Below, piece after piece: positions 11,901-23,900 of a stretch of DNA of 64,000 nt. The notes beneath the pieces are model-generated. The model saw nothing but the letters and a program-made list of their open reading frames with translations, made no database searches and was not told where the DNA came from. This stretch comes from Sipunculus nudus (lineage: Eukaryota; Annelida; Sipuncula; Golfingiida; Sipunculidae): contig CM049308.1 of the NCBI GenBank assembly GCA_026874595.1, positions 12,790,001 through 12,854,000 of the forward strand. The letters are read 5' to 3'. Position numbers and translations under genes: made by a program. Numbering within the stretch: the first letter of the stretch is position 1; each line of letters opens with the position of its first letter.

Positions 11901-14900
11901 ACTAGAAGCCAATTCGCTCGAAGGAATGGGTATTAATCTTAATAGATTGACGGAAAAAACTGAAACGGATTTTACCTTGACTCCGTGTCTACCCCAAACG
12001 ACCATCTCTCCGTCCGGTATTCAAATCCAGGTCAACCAGGTCAGGTGTCGTTGTACCTGCCGCCGCTTGTAAATGGTATGTCCGAAGGCGATGTATAGCA
12101 GGCTGTCGGCGAGTTATTATCCCCTCTTGCAAATCCAGGCGAAATTAAATGCGTTGTTGCGTCCAGACGATTCTAATGATTCTGACGAACATGGCCTCTG
12201 TTGAGACTTTAGTAGGATGTACGAAGTTCGTGCTGCGGCTGCGGAGCGTGAAATAGTCCCTTCCACTGATTGGGCCATCGGGCCCCACCACCTGCATTGC
12301 TAATTACAGCGCGAAGTTTGACATTGTTTTGGATACACTGTACGACGATCGATGTCATGCCCTACCATAAATGTCTTAATGACCTTTGTTCATTAATTAT
12401 ATAAATTAAGAGATTAATCTAATACTAACAAACTGCCTGCAGTTTGTGCTATGGTAAAAATTTCCGATAATATATCTGTCAGATGTACAGCGTGTCCAGT
12501 CCTGTGCACGCTGCATGTACGTGCGCAACAGTGTACCCTTTGATCTAGCCCTAGCTCCTGTGCTTTCTTACTGTATCTGTTACGCTGTGTGAGAGCCCTA
12601 GAAGATGATTTGAGAAAACTAGAGACTTTCAACATGACAATTAACAGGGTTTGCACAGACCCTTGAAAACCCTTAAATATATTATTTTGTGTTCAGTAAC
12701 CTCGAAAACCCTCAAAAAACATCAATTTTGTGCATGTAATATCAAAAACACTTTATCGGTACTTTTGTGACAATTGATATTCATGTTCTACTGTGGTTTG
12801 TGCTAAAAATACCACTCGCACTTCTGGTTTCCTTGTGTTTTTCGTATAACAGCACAAGATCTGGAAAATTACTGAATCCTTTTCATGACTCACACAGCAA
12901 ATCTGCGGTCGCTCTTTTCCCAAGTGTTACAGGGGACTGCCAGGCGTTGCCGTATAGGCCTGCTGGTTCTCGTGTGCTGATTTGCTCCAGCTTCTCTTGA
13001 TGAGTGAAGTTTGGTGCCTCCAATTTGTTTTTCCACATCAAGTTGCTAACGAACTGTGAAAGACAGTGTGAACTTGTTTTTATCCAGGCTGGCTTAATCC
13101 ATTATGTATAGATCATCCTGTGAAAATTTTGATAAAATATGGCTATAGGCCCCGGCATGTTTTATAGACTTATAAACCCAGTACAAATAAAAAATAGGCC
13201 TATGTGACACTAAGATCAGATTAAAATTTGTAACCATACAAAGTCTGTTTAAAAAAAATCGGGTGAAGCCTCCTCTGCGTGTCCTGCACATGGCCTTGGC
13301 GAGAAACCTGTGCTGAAACATACATTCACTGATTCAGCCCGTCCTTTAACCGGTGTAACTGACGGCACGTTGTGAATACCAATGCACATTCCTGTTGCTC
13401 TGTCAACCGTCAAGTCCAGAATAAAAAAAAAATCTAAGCTTTATTAAGCCTCGTAAAGGGAGGACTGGCCAAGAGAATTACCTGGATATTTGAGCTGAAA
13501 TAAATGCAGTTAACTGTATGGACAGTACTAAGAAACCAGATGAGTACAAGGTCACACTTGAAGTTGAAGGTCAGCCTATTTCATTTGTTAAAGATACAGC
13601 TGCATCAGCCACTGAGATTGGTGAGAGAACATACAATCAGTTCTTACAGAACATTCCTTGTGATGAAAGCAGAATTAAATTATGGAGTTATAGTGGTGAG
13701 CGGATTGAGACAATAGGTGATATCATGGTGTCAGTGACACATAAGAATCAGAAATAGAAATTACCACTGGTCATAGTTAAAGGGTGACAAGGTATCTCTC
13801 TTGGGTCATGATTGGATGAATAAAATTCAGCTAGACTGGAAACAGATATTTGCCATGAATAATTGTAAGAAAGATAGTCAGTTGCAGGAGTTATTAGCAA
13901 CCCATCGGCACCTATTTGAAGGCAATGGACTGGTTAAAGAATTTAAAGCAGAGATACATTTGAAAGAAAATGCTATACCAGTATTCCTTAAACCACGACC
14001 TGTGCCATATGCTTTGAGAGAAAAAGTTGCAGATGAACTTGATAGACTCGAGCAATCAGGAATTATCAGAAAAGTTGGAATGAGCCAGTGGGCAGCTCCG
14101 CTTGTTGTTGTACCTAAGTCTGACCATAGTGTTAGGCTCCGTGGGGATTTTAAAGTGACAATTAACATAGCCATAGGGGATCAGCCATACCCACTGCCAA
14201 CAGCAGAAGATATTTTTGCCACTTCAGCCGGAGGTGACAAGTTCAGTGTACTTGATCTTAGTCATGCATATGCGCAGCTTGAAGTCAAGGAGGAATCATG
14301 GAAACTCCTAACTGTCAATACTCACAAGTGACTTTATGAGTACAAGAGACTTGCATACGGTGTGAAAACTGCACCGCATATTTTCCAGAAAGTTATGGAT
14401 CAAGTACTTGTTGGGATACCAAAAGTAGCTTGCTACCTAGATGGCATCTTGATTGCAGCTAAATCTGATGCAGAGCACCTGCAGACCTTAAATGTGGTTC
14501 TCCAGAGGTTAGCACAGCATGGAGTTAAATTAAAGAAGGCCAAGTCTCAATTTATGGCCTCCAGTGTTGAGTACTTGGGACACAAAATAGATTCAAAAGG
14601 CTTGCACCCTACACAGAAGAAAATCGAGGCAATATTGAATGCTAAACCACCTGAGAATAAATCTGAGCTGAAATCTCTGTTGGGTCTCATCAGTTATTAT
14701 GGGAGTTTCTGGAAGGGCTTTCAACTAAGTTAGAGCCACTGCATAGACTCTTGCGCTCAGAGAATACATGGAAATGGTCTACAGAATGTGACCAGGCCCT
14801 ACAAGCTGTAATGGATGAGCTCACAAGCTATAAGGTACTTGTTCATTATGATCCAAGCAAACAGTTAAAGTTTAGCTACAGAATACAGATGCCTCAGCAT

Positions 14901-17900
14901 ACCGGGTGGGCGCAGTATTATCACAGACTGGTGATGACGGTATAGAGAGACCTGTAGCGTTTGCGTCGAGAACCCTCTGTCCCACCAAGAGAAAGTATGC
15001 ACAGATTGAGCGTGAAGCAGTTGGAATTATTTTTATTATTATGTCCCCGCCACAAAGTGGCCGGGGCATATAGTTTTACCCATGTCCGTCATTCCGTCAT
15101 TCCAAAATCAAACAGTTTTACTGACTTTTTTTCGCAATGCCTGCAGATATTGGCCTGATTTTTGGTGTGTTGGCAGATATAGACCAGTTACAGAACAAAT
15201 TCGCGTTTCGTCCCGGTTGACCTACTTTTGACCTTTTTACAGCTCCAAAACTTAGAAAATTTCATGAAAAATAGAAATATTCATGACAGATACACATGTA
15301 CGGACTTTTTTTTCGCAATGCCTCTAGATATTGGTCTGATTTTTGGTGTGTGGGCAGATATAGACCAGTTACAGATCGAGTTCACGTTTCGTCCCGGTTG
15401 ACCTACTTTTGATCGTTTTACGGCTCCTAAACTTAGAAACTTATGAAAAATAAAAATATTCATGACAGATACACATGTACAGACTTTTTTTCGCAATGCC
15501 ACAGATATGGGCCTAATTTTTGGTGTGTGGGCAGATATAGACCAGTTACAGATCGAGTTCCCGTTTTGTCCTAGTTGACCTACTTTTGACCGTTTTATGG
15601 CTCCTGAACATAGAAAATTTCATGAAAAATATGAAATTATATGACAAATACACATGTACGGCCTTTTTTTTCGCAATGCCTGCAGATATCGGCCTGAATT
15701 TTGGTGTGTCAGCAGATATTGACCAGTTACAGATGGAGTTCGCATTTCGTCCCAGTTGACCTACTTTTGACTGTTTTACAGCTCCTGAACATAGAAAATT
15801 TCATGTAATATATATATTTTCATGACAAATACACTTGTACAGACTTTTCTTCACAATACCTGCAGACTTTGGCTTGATTTTTCGTGTGTGGGCAGATAAT
15901 GACCAGTTACAGATCAAGTTCACGTTTTGTCCCAGTTGACCTATTTTTGACCGTTTGACGGTGCTCTAACATAGAAAATTTCATAAAAAGGTTCACAAGT
16001 ATGGACTTTTTTTCGCAGTGCCTGCAGATACGTGCCTGATTTTTGGTGTGTAGGCAGATAATGACCAGTTACAGATCGAGTTCTTGTTTTGTCTCAGTTG
16101 ACCTACTTTTGACCATTTGACTGCTCCTGAACATTGAAAGTTTCATGAAAAATATAAATTTTCATAACAAATGCATATGTACTGACTTTTTTTCATCAAT
16201 GCCTGCAGATACCACCCTCATTTATTTTGTGTGGGCAGATAATGACAGTTACAGATCGAGTTTGCGTTTCATCCCGGTTGACCTACTTTTGATTGTTTTA
16301 CGGCTCCTAAACATAGAAAAAATTTCATGACAGACAGAAATTTTTTTTCGTAAATGCACATCATGTATGGACTTTTTTCACAATGCCTGCATATACTGGC
16401 ATGATTTTTGGTGTGTTGCTTGATAATGACCAGTTACAGATCGAGTTTGCATTTTGCCCTTCTTGACCTACTTTTGACCATACGACACCTCCTGAACTTA
16501 AAAATTTCTCCAAATTTTACAAATGTTTCTAATTTTCCCAAGGCGGGGGCATTCGTGTCGTTCCGACACATCTAGTTTGTATAAAGAAATTCCACAAACA
16601 CCTTTATGGGAGACGGTTTAAACTTATCACTGATCATAAACCCTCACAGCCATATTCAGACCTAAGAAAGGCTTACCAACACTGTCAGCCCTACGGTTAC
16701 AAAGATGGTGTCTGACATTGATGGCATACCAGTATGACATTGTATACAGATGCACTGCAGATCATTGGAATGCAGATTTTTGTTCAAGGATGCCAACACA
16801 GAGTGATGATGAACTTGAGGCACCAATCAATTATTTCACTCATGTGAATGACCTAACAGTCACAGCTCAGGACAATAGTAGTCAGACCAGAAAGGATGTA
16901 ACCCTGTCAAAGGTGTACCATTATGTCATGTCAGGGTGGTCAACAAATCCAAAATTAATACCAGATGAGCTCAAGCCTTATAACTGTCGCAGAGATGAGA
17001 TTTCTTGTGATCGGGGATGCCTGCTTTGGGGTATGAGAGTAATCATTCCCCCTAAATATAAGAACAACTGGTCAGAGAACTTCATCATGAATACTTGGGA
17101 ATTGTTAGGACTAAAGCATTGGCCAGGTGTTACTTTTGGTTCCCAGGCTTAGATAAATGTGTTGAGGACATGGTGAAAAGCTGTGACACCTGCTGAACAC
17201 TAAAGAAGGATCCACCACTTTCGCCATTGTATCCCTGGAAATACCCTGAGAAGCCATGGTCTAGGATACACATGGATTTTGCTGAATACAGATAAAAAAC
17301 ATACCTAGTGATGGTGGATAGTTATTCTAAGTGGCCTGAGGTAGTTCCTATGAAAACTATAACAGCAGGTAAAACCATAGAAGTACTTAGGAACATATTC
17401 AGTGTGCAGGGATTGCCTGAGGAGATTGTCACAGACAATGGACCGCCTTTTAGATCACAGGAGTATGAAATGTTTACTCAGAGTAATAGAATTAAACACA
17501 CCTTATTACCGCCTTACCATCCTGCAACTAACGGGCAAGCTGAAAGGTATGTGCAAACAGTAAAAAATGCTTTAAAGAAGCATTTCCTGAAGTCTAAAGA
17601 CAACACTACAGATAGTCACAGATAGGCTAATTTTCTACTGACATATAGAGTTACTTCCCATACAGTGACTGGACAGTCACCAGCTGAGATGCTGAACAAA
17701 TGCAGACTACGGACACGTTAGGAGCTCCTGAAACCTGATATCAGAAAGGTTGTAGAAAAAAAAACAGGAGAAACAGAAAGATGCTCATGACACGCGCACC
17801 CAAATGAGAGAATTCAGGAAAAATGAAAAAGTGAGAGTGAAAAACAGTAGAGATAACAAGGAAGTTAAATTTGTGCCAGGCACCGTGATCAAGCGTTTGG

Positions 17901-20900
17901 GACCATTGCAGTATATAGTGTTAGTTGGTGGAAAACAAAGTTTTGTACACGCAGATCATTTAAGGAAAGTGGGAGATACCAAATCTCCATCTGTAGCTCT
18001 GGACACTCAAGACACTCAAGAATTTGATCTTGTTGTTACTGAAACTGTGACACCGGTCACACAAAATCAGCCAATTACTCTACCTATGCAACAAACAGAT
18101 AAACCAAGTGACAACAGAAAAGTGCAGAAACAGTAACAACCAGTGATCAGTCACATGCATCCAGTAACAATCTACCTGAGGATTGTTCTACCAGTACTCT
18201 GCTGGATACCCAGCAGTCGCCTGGACCAGTTTCGGAGAGGCGCTATCCATGGAGGGAGAGAAGAGAGCCAGTAAAGTTCAAAGACTATGTTAAGAGATAA
18301 AGACTAATTAATAAACATGGACAGTGTAGTATATTGGTTAAAACCATTTTCATTGCTATCACTGTGATGCATATGTCATTGCTGTACTGCTATGATCACT
18401 TATACATGTTATGCTTAATATTGTAATTTATTGATATGTCTTATCATTTACTGATTGGTATTGTTAATCTTGGAAACTACCAGTTAAGGCATCATCAATT
18501 GGTTTTATCATAAGAACAGAACTTGCCGTGATAGGATATAACTTGTCTTAAAACCAGTTTGTGTGTTGTAAAAAAAAAATTGATGTAATAGATATAATAT
18601 ATACATTGAGCATCATATGAGTCTGTCAGTTTTACCAACATAATAGTTCAAGTAATGTTCGATATCATAACAACTAGATTTAACAACTGGAACTGATAAA
18701 GACAGAAACACATACTCATGAGTAATTGAAGTTTTTTATTTAAAAGTTACATGTATCAATCCATATTCCTTAAGGATCTCACACAAAGTTGCTTGAATAG
18801 TAACTACAGTTTGGTGGTTAAATATATTACAAGAAAAATGAAGAATGTTCTTTTTACGTAAGTAATTGTGCTCAGGACAAGTATTCAGAATAACTGCCAG
18901 GTTAAGATTTGCATTTTTGGTAATCACACACTAAAGGTGGAGGAGTGTAGTGTACTGACTTGGTGCGCCACCTTGTGGTCGCATCTGAACTATATTGCTG
19001 TTTGTTATGTTTACGGTAATAAATAAGTTAATGCCAAGCTGTTGTTCCTTGAGTACGACTCCGTGACTCGGCCGCCTAACAACACAAAACACTGCTGCTA
19101 ATAACCCCCCATCTGCCCCTTTCTCCTCCATTATTGTTTTTATGGGTTTTATACATGTATGTTGTGTGGCGGTTTTGACCCACCATACCTGGGTTTTATT
19201 ACTTTTATGATATTATTTTGTCATTTTTGGGGTGCAGGATAATTAATAAAATTGTTGGCCCCAGTTGGGTCCATTATCAATCAACTAATGTCTCATGTTT
19301 TAATGTGTGCCTGGGCCTGAATGTGGTTCATAAAATATTGTTCTCCCTTCAGCATGTCCATACGAATGTGCGGCCTGCGCAGGAGACACCAGTTGTACCA
19401 CATGCAACAATGGAACTGTTTGGGTAGAGAAGGATATGCAGTGTACAGGTTGGTCAGCACATTCCTTCTGAAGGAGGCTTTCTAAACAAAGCTATAAAGT
19501 TCTGGGGAAAAAATTAATAAAATTTTATATTATCAACAGGAACAAAAAGCAGTTTCAGATTTCATACCAACAGATGAAACTGCTTATCCACAGCCAAGAA
19601 TAAGGTGCTCATTGGTTGATCAGGTCATGAGCACTTAAAGTTTAATGAAAAACCTGATCTTCAATATGTTGTTTAGTCTTGTATTTGTTATAACTGATGT
19701 ATGAGGGACTTCTAGTTGAATGCAGTTCGCACGTTAGTAAAAAAAATCAACTACAGAAAACTACACAATAACATGATCATTTTTGCTTTTTCATTATGAA
19801 GAAAATTTTAAATTGACTCTTTGACTTGGACTAAGTTTCTGAAAGACTTGACTAGACCTCGAAGACTGATTTCTCACCGACTGACTGAAGATGTATTAAG
19901 CTATCTCAAATCTGCTGCAGGACCATAATAAATATGCACACATCATTCCATTTTTCAGAATGTTTGACCAACTGTTGGAAGTGTCAGAATGCCACTGTGT
20001 GTAGTACATGTCTGCCAGGTTACTACCTCAAGGACTCCACTTCAGGACATACCTGTGAAAGTAAGTGATGCAAAACAAGTCCATGGATGATTTCATTTTT
20101 GGGGTGTTTAAGTGGAGCAGTACTCATTAATATTAGGCACTGAATTTTATAATTGGTAGCAGAAAATACTAGCTATTGATATAATTATCAAGTTTTTATG
20201 AAGTACAAGAATATTGTATTGCTGCATGTCGGTTTTAAGGCAAAGTGTACCTAAGTATGAGTAGAACTTGGTTTGTTTTAAAAATATATTTTATAACAAA
20301 TGATCAAGAATATATGTTGAAAATGTTAAAATATGTGAAATAAGGATGGAACATTTTAAAGCCATGAAAATGAGGCCCCCTTTTCATGTCTACATAATTG
20401 AAACAAACCCAGTATCAGACTCCCACAACTAGCAAAGACCAGTATTGGGTCATTAGGACAAGAATTGTGCCACCAGGATGTTATATAAATAAATGTCCTT
20501 GTCTGTTTCAGGTTGTGGAACAGGGTGTACAGTTTGTTCGGAAGTGAACAGAACTGTCACTTGCAGCAGTTGCCAGGATGGCTATGTTCTTAACTCTAAA
20601 GGAGCATGTGATGGTAGGTAATTAAGCTTCCTAAGTACAGCTTTATAATGCTTACATAGTCCAATAAAAATAAAGTTTCTGTATTTATCTGGGTGTCATA
20701 TTGGGTATCTTTAAAACTGAAAATAAATATTTAATGTGTTTGACCCTAGAGAATCAAGCCTAATGAGGGAGTTTTAGGTGCTTATCTCAAATGAGTGTTA
20801 TGACTCTCTGGTAGTTAAAGGGAAAATTATCAGCTTCCACAAAATGTCATGATTATAAATTCTTTCTAGATAATTTGCCATGATTAATATCTAATGCATC

Positions 20901-23900
20901 AGGGAACATCAGTGGCTAATGACATGGTCTCATATTTCCCTTGTAATGACTATTTCTGTCAATCCAAAAGTTTATAAATGTCTATCTTAGTATTTAGGTC
21001 ATGACTTTGTGATGAGCACAGATATTATTATTATAAATTGGAGAGAAATTAGGATTAAATTGGGTTTATACTAACATGCCTTACTCTACATGAGGGAATT
21101 AAGAAAATGTGAAATGACCTTAACAGTGGTCCATTATGAGTATTTTTCCAGTTACCACAAATGGTTCACCTAGCTCTATTTGAATGCATGGTTACTTTTT
21201 GGACTGACAGTTGTTAAAATTGATTGCAGAATGTGGCATATCTGACTGCGCAACTTGTTCTGACCCAGGAGAGTACTGTACAGTTTGTAATTCAGGCTTT
21301 ATGCTGACATCAGAGAAATTATGTGCTGGTAAGTACAATATCATGAAAATAATCTTGATTTTATTCTGCTGATACTGAAACACTTGTTTTTTTATTTAAC
21401 AAACTTTTAGGTCTATTAAGACATAATGCCTCTCTTGGCTTGCCAATATAGTTGCATGACAGATGATTGGCATGGCAGCATCCTTTCTTGTAGCTTTTCT
21501 TATAGCCAGACTTCCTTTCTGATTGCCACTTGGTAACAGATTTTTCACAGTATTTAATGTCTGTAGCACATGTACATGTGTACACATATTCTGTATCTCT
21601 TTTTAGTTGAGTACCATGAAGTGCGCAACAGAATACACATATTATATTAGGTTAATGTCATTAACAATTTGTATGGAGTCCACCTGTGTCTTATATTTGG
21701 GGCATCACCATGAATCTAACATGGAGCGTCATGAAAAATGACAAAGAGTGAGCAATAAAAAAAGCAGGACAAACTGCCAAGTGCATCTATTTACCGCAGC
21801 CCTGCCTGAACACATCCCCAGCCTTTGTATCATCAGATTATTCATAAATAAGCAGAATGTTTTGTAATACAAATAAAACATAACGAGTATTAATACATGG
21901 TATTTGTAAGATTTTTCGATAATTCTATTGTATAATGTTGGACTAGGAGGTGAGGGTGGGTTTGAGCTAAATTTTGGTGTGTAGTCTGTTAGGGACTTCA
22001 GCGGACGTAATAAGTGTGCATCAATGGGTTAATTTTCTAATTACTAAATGTTAATGATATGATGTTTCTTACAACAGTAAAACCCCGGGCTGCGGACACC
22101 CCTCTGGTGCGAACACCCCGCCTAATAGAAAATTTTTGGAACTACTGAGCGTTTTTTGTCTTTTTTGAACCCCTTTGGGTTCACTTTTTGTCCCCAAATG
22201 GCTAAAATCACCCAAGCCAACAGACATCCAAGCGGCCCAATCGGTGTTGACACGTTGTAAGGTTATAAAATGAACAACATGAGCAGCAGATTAAACCCAA
22301 GTTTTACTATGGCACACAAGTACAGCGGAAGCACACAGTATCACGTAAAAATGTGTACAAACTGAAGTTCCGGTGTTAATCAGTACAGTTCTCACTTCAG
22401 TTTTAAGGTGTTACATACAATACATCACATTTCCTCCTTCCTTAGCTTTGTAGTCCCAATACTACAACATTATTACTATTATTAAAAGTCTAAAAATCAA
22501 TGTAAAGTTCAACCAGTATTGCTCTGCAAATAATACATGTTATGAACAAGATAAGAGTTAATCAAGTTATTTTGTGATGTTCCTATTACTGTGATGTTCC
22601 TTTTTCTTTTATAGTGTTACAGTCTCTTGAATGAACCATTTATAAAGAAATCAGTCCAAGTATGTGTGCATGTGTGTGTGTAATATGTGTCTGTATGCTC
22701 AGTGTGAAATCTTGAAGTGAATTACAAGTCCAGTCTCACTGGAGGTTTAGACACTCGCGTGGAACGTCTTGGTACACTTGATGCCTCTACTGCGGGCTCA
22801 CCTTTTGTGGTCTGCTGTTGCCCTGTGTCCTGTAGTTGAACAATTCTCTCCTCCCCCTCAAGAATGGAAGGCTCTGATGGTCAAGTGGGCAACTGCAGAT
22901 TTTCAGATTCAGGTGAAACCAGCATATCCTCAAAAATGGCATGAGGATTGGATGACATCTGAGACGTTTGTGATCATCCAGTGTCCAGACTGGCCTAATT
23001 TGATCGATGTGTCTCTTGACCACGGTTTCGCCATCAAGTATGGTTACAGTGTAATGGCGATCACCTTTCTTTGTGAGAATAACACCAGGCAACCATTGTG
23101 GGCCTGAGGCATAGTTGCGGATCCAAACTTGCTGATCAGTACTAAACTTTCTGGTTTAGCTATCAGCTACATCCTGAATGAATGAAGCTTGTGCTTTCAG
23201 TTCCTGATTTAAATTCAGCTTAAGCAAATCTAGCCTGGTTCTTAGATCATGTTTCAGGAACAATGTAGCTGGACTCTGTCCTGTTGATGCATGCGGTGTA
23301 TTTCTGTAGGCTAGCAGTAATGCATCAAGCGCTTGTTGCATTGAAATATCAGAGTACTTTGAAGAGCGCATACTTTCTAAACTGTATGAAACGCTGCGCT
23401 AGGCCATTAGTGGCTGGATCTTTATTCCATCTGATTATGTTTGAGAAAATCCTCAAATTCTGCGCTCACAAACTGAGGCCTATTGTCTGTAACAACAGTT
23501 GTAGGTAGTTGTAGGTAAACCATAGCTTGCAAACAAATGTCTCACAACTTCTACTGTTTTTTCACTTGTTGTTGACTTCATAGCTGCGACTTCTGGCCAC
23601 TTAGTGTAAGCATTGACCATGACTAAGTACATCTGGCCAAATATTGGTCCGAATGAGTCTAAGTGAACTCTCTGCCATGGCGCATCTGGCCATGCCCATG
23701 AGTGTGCAGGTGCTATACTTGGCATCTTTTGTATTACAGGCTTGACAATGCTTAGCGAGTTGTTCAATGTCCGCATCAAGACCAGGCCACCACATGTAGC
23801 TTCTGGCTAACGCTTTCATTCTGACTATCCCTTGGTGCCCGGAATGTTGTTCTTGGAGATCTGCATCTCTCAGTTTAGCAGGTATTAGCACGCACATTCC

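Larger units (their letters stand above)
6748..12402 (-). mobile_element. Split-direct-repeat tyrosine-recombinase element (Ngaro/PAT-like topology) with SGNH hydrolase and no visible RT
   Basis: Read on the minus strand the order is A1 (12402-12144), SGNH hydrolase ORF (11855-11193), poly-T repeats, tyrosine recombinase (10301-8944), 69-bp tandem repeats, B1 (7605-7399), A2 (7398-7140), B2 (6974-6748). A1 and A2 are 259 bp each and almost identical. B1 and B2 match except for about 20 bp present only in B2. B1 and A2 abut exactly, joining the outer end of B to the outer end of A as a circular intermediate would. This split-direct-repeat layout is known from Ngaro- and PAT-type tyrosine-recombinase retrotransposons, some of which carry an SGNH hydrolase. 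I found no reverse transcriptase or RNase H in the 5.66 kb. The element may be RT-deleted and mobilised in trans, or a DNA-only relative. A Crypton is less likely, since Cryptons lack split direct repeats. Confidence 0.78.
13498..19084 (+). mobile_element. Gypsy-type LTR retrotransposon 1, 5'-truncated and degenerate, split by a HINE
   Basis: The order protease remnant, reverse transcriptase, RNase H, integrase, 3' non-coding region and probable 3' LTR defines a Ty3/Gypsy element. There is no gag and no 5' LTR, so the left part is deleted at about 13498. Several stops and shifts interrupt pol. The RNase H region is split by a 1.54-kb Helentron-like insertion (15035-16575), and the frame matches up again across it (GIIF before, CIKKFH after). 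It is not autonomous. Confidence 0.85.

Noticed and set aside
6748-12402. Hidden reverse transcriptase in the split-direct-repeat element
   Set aside because: I looked for a YxDD box and palm motifs in the open frames between the repeats and found none; the remaining space is tandem repeats.
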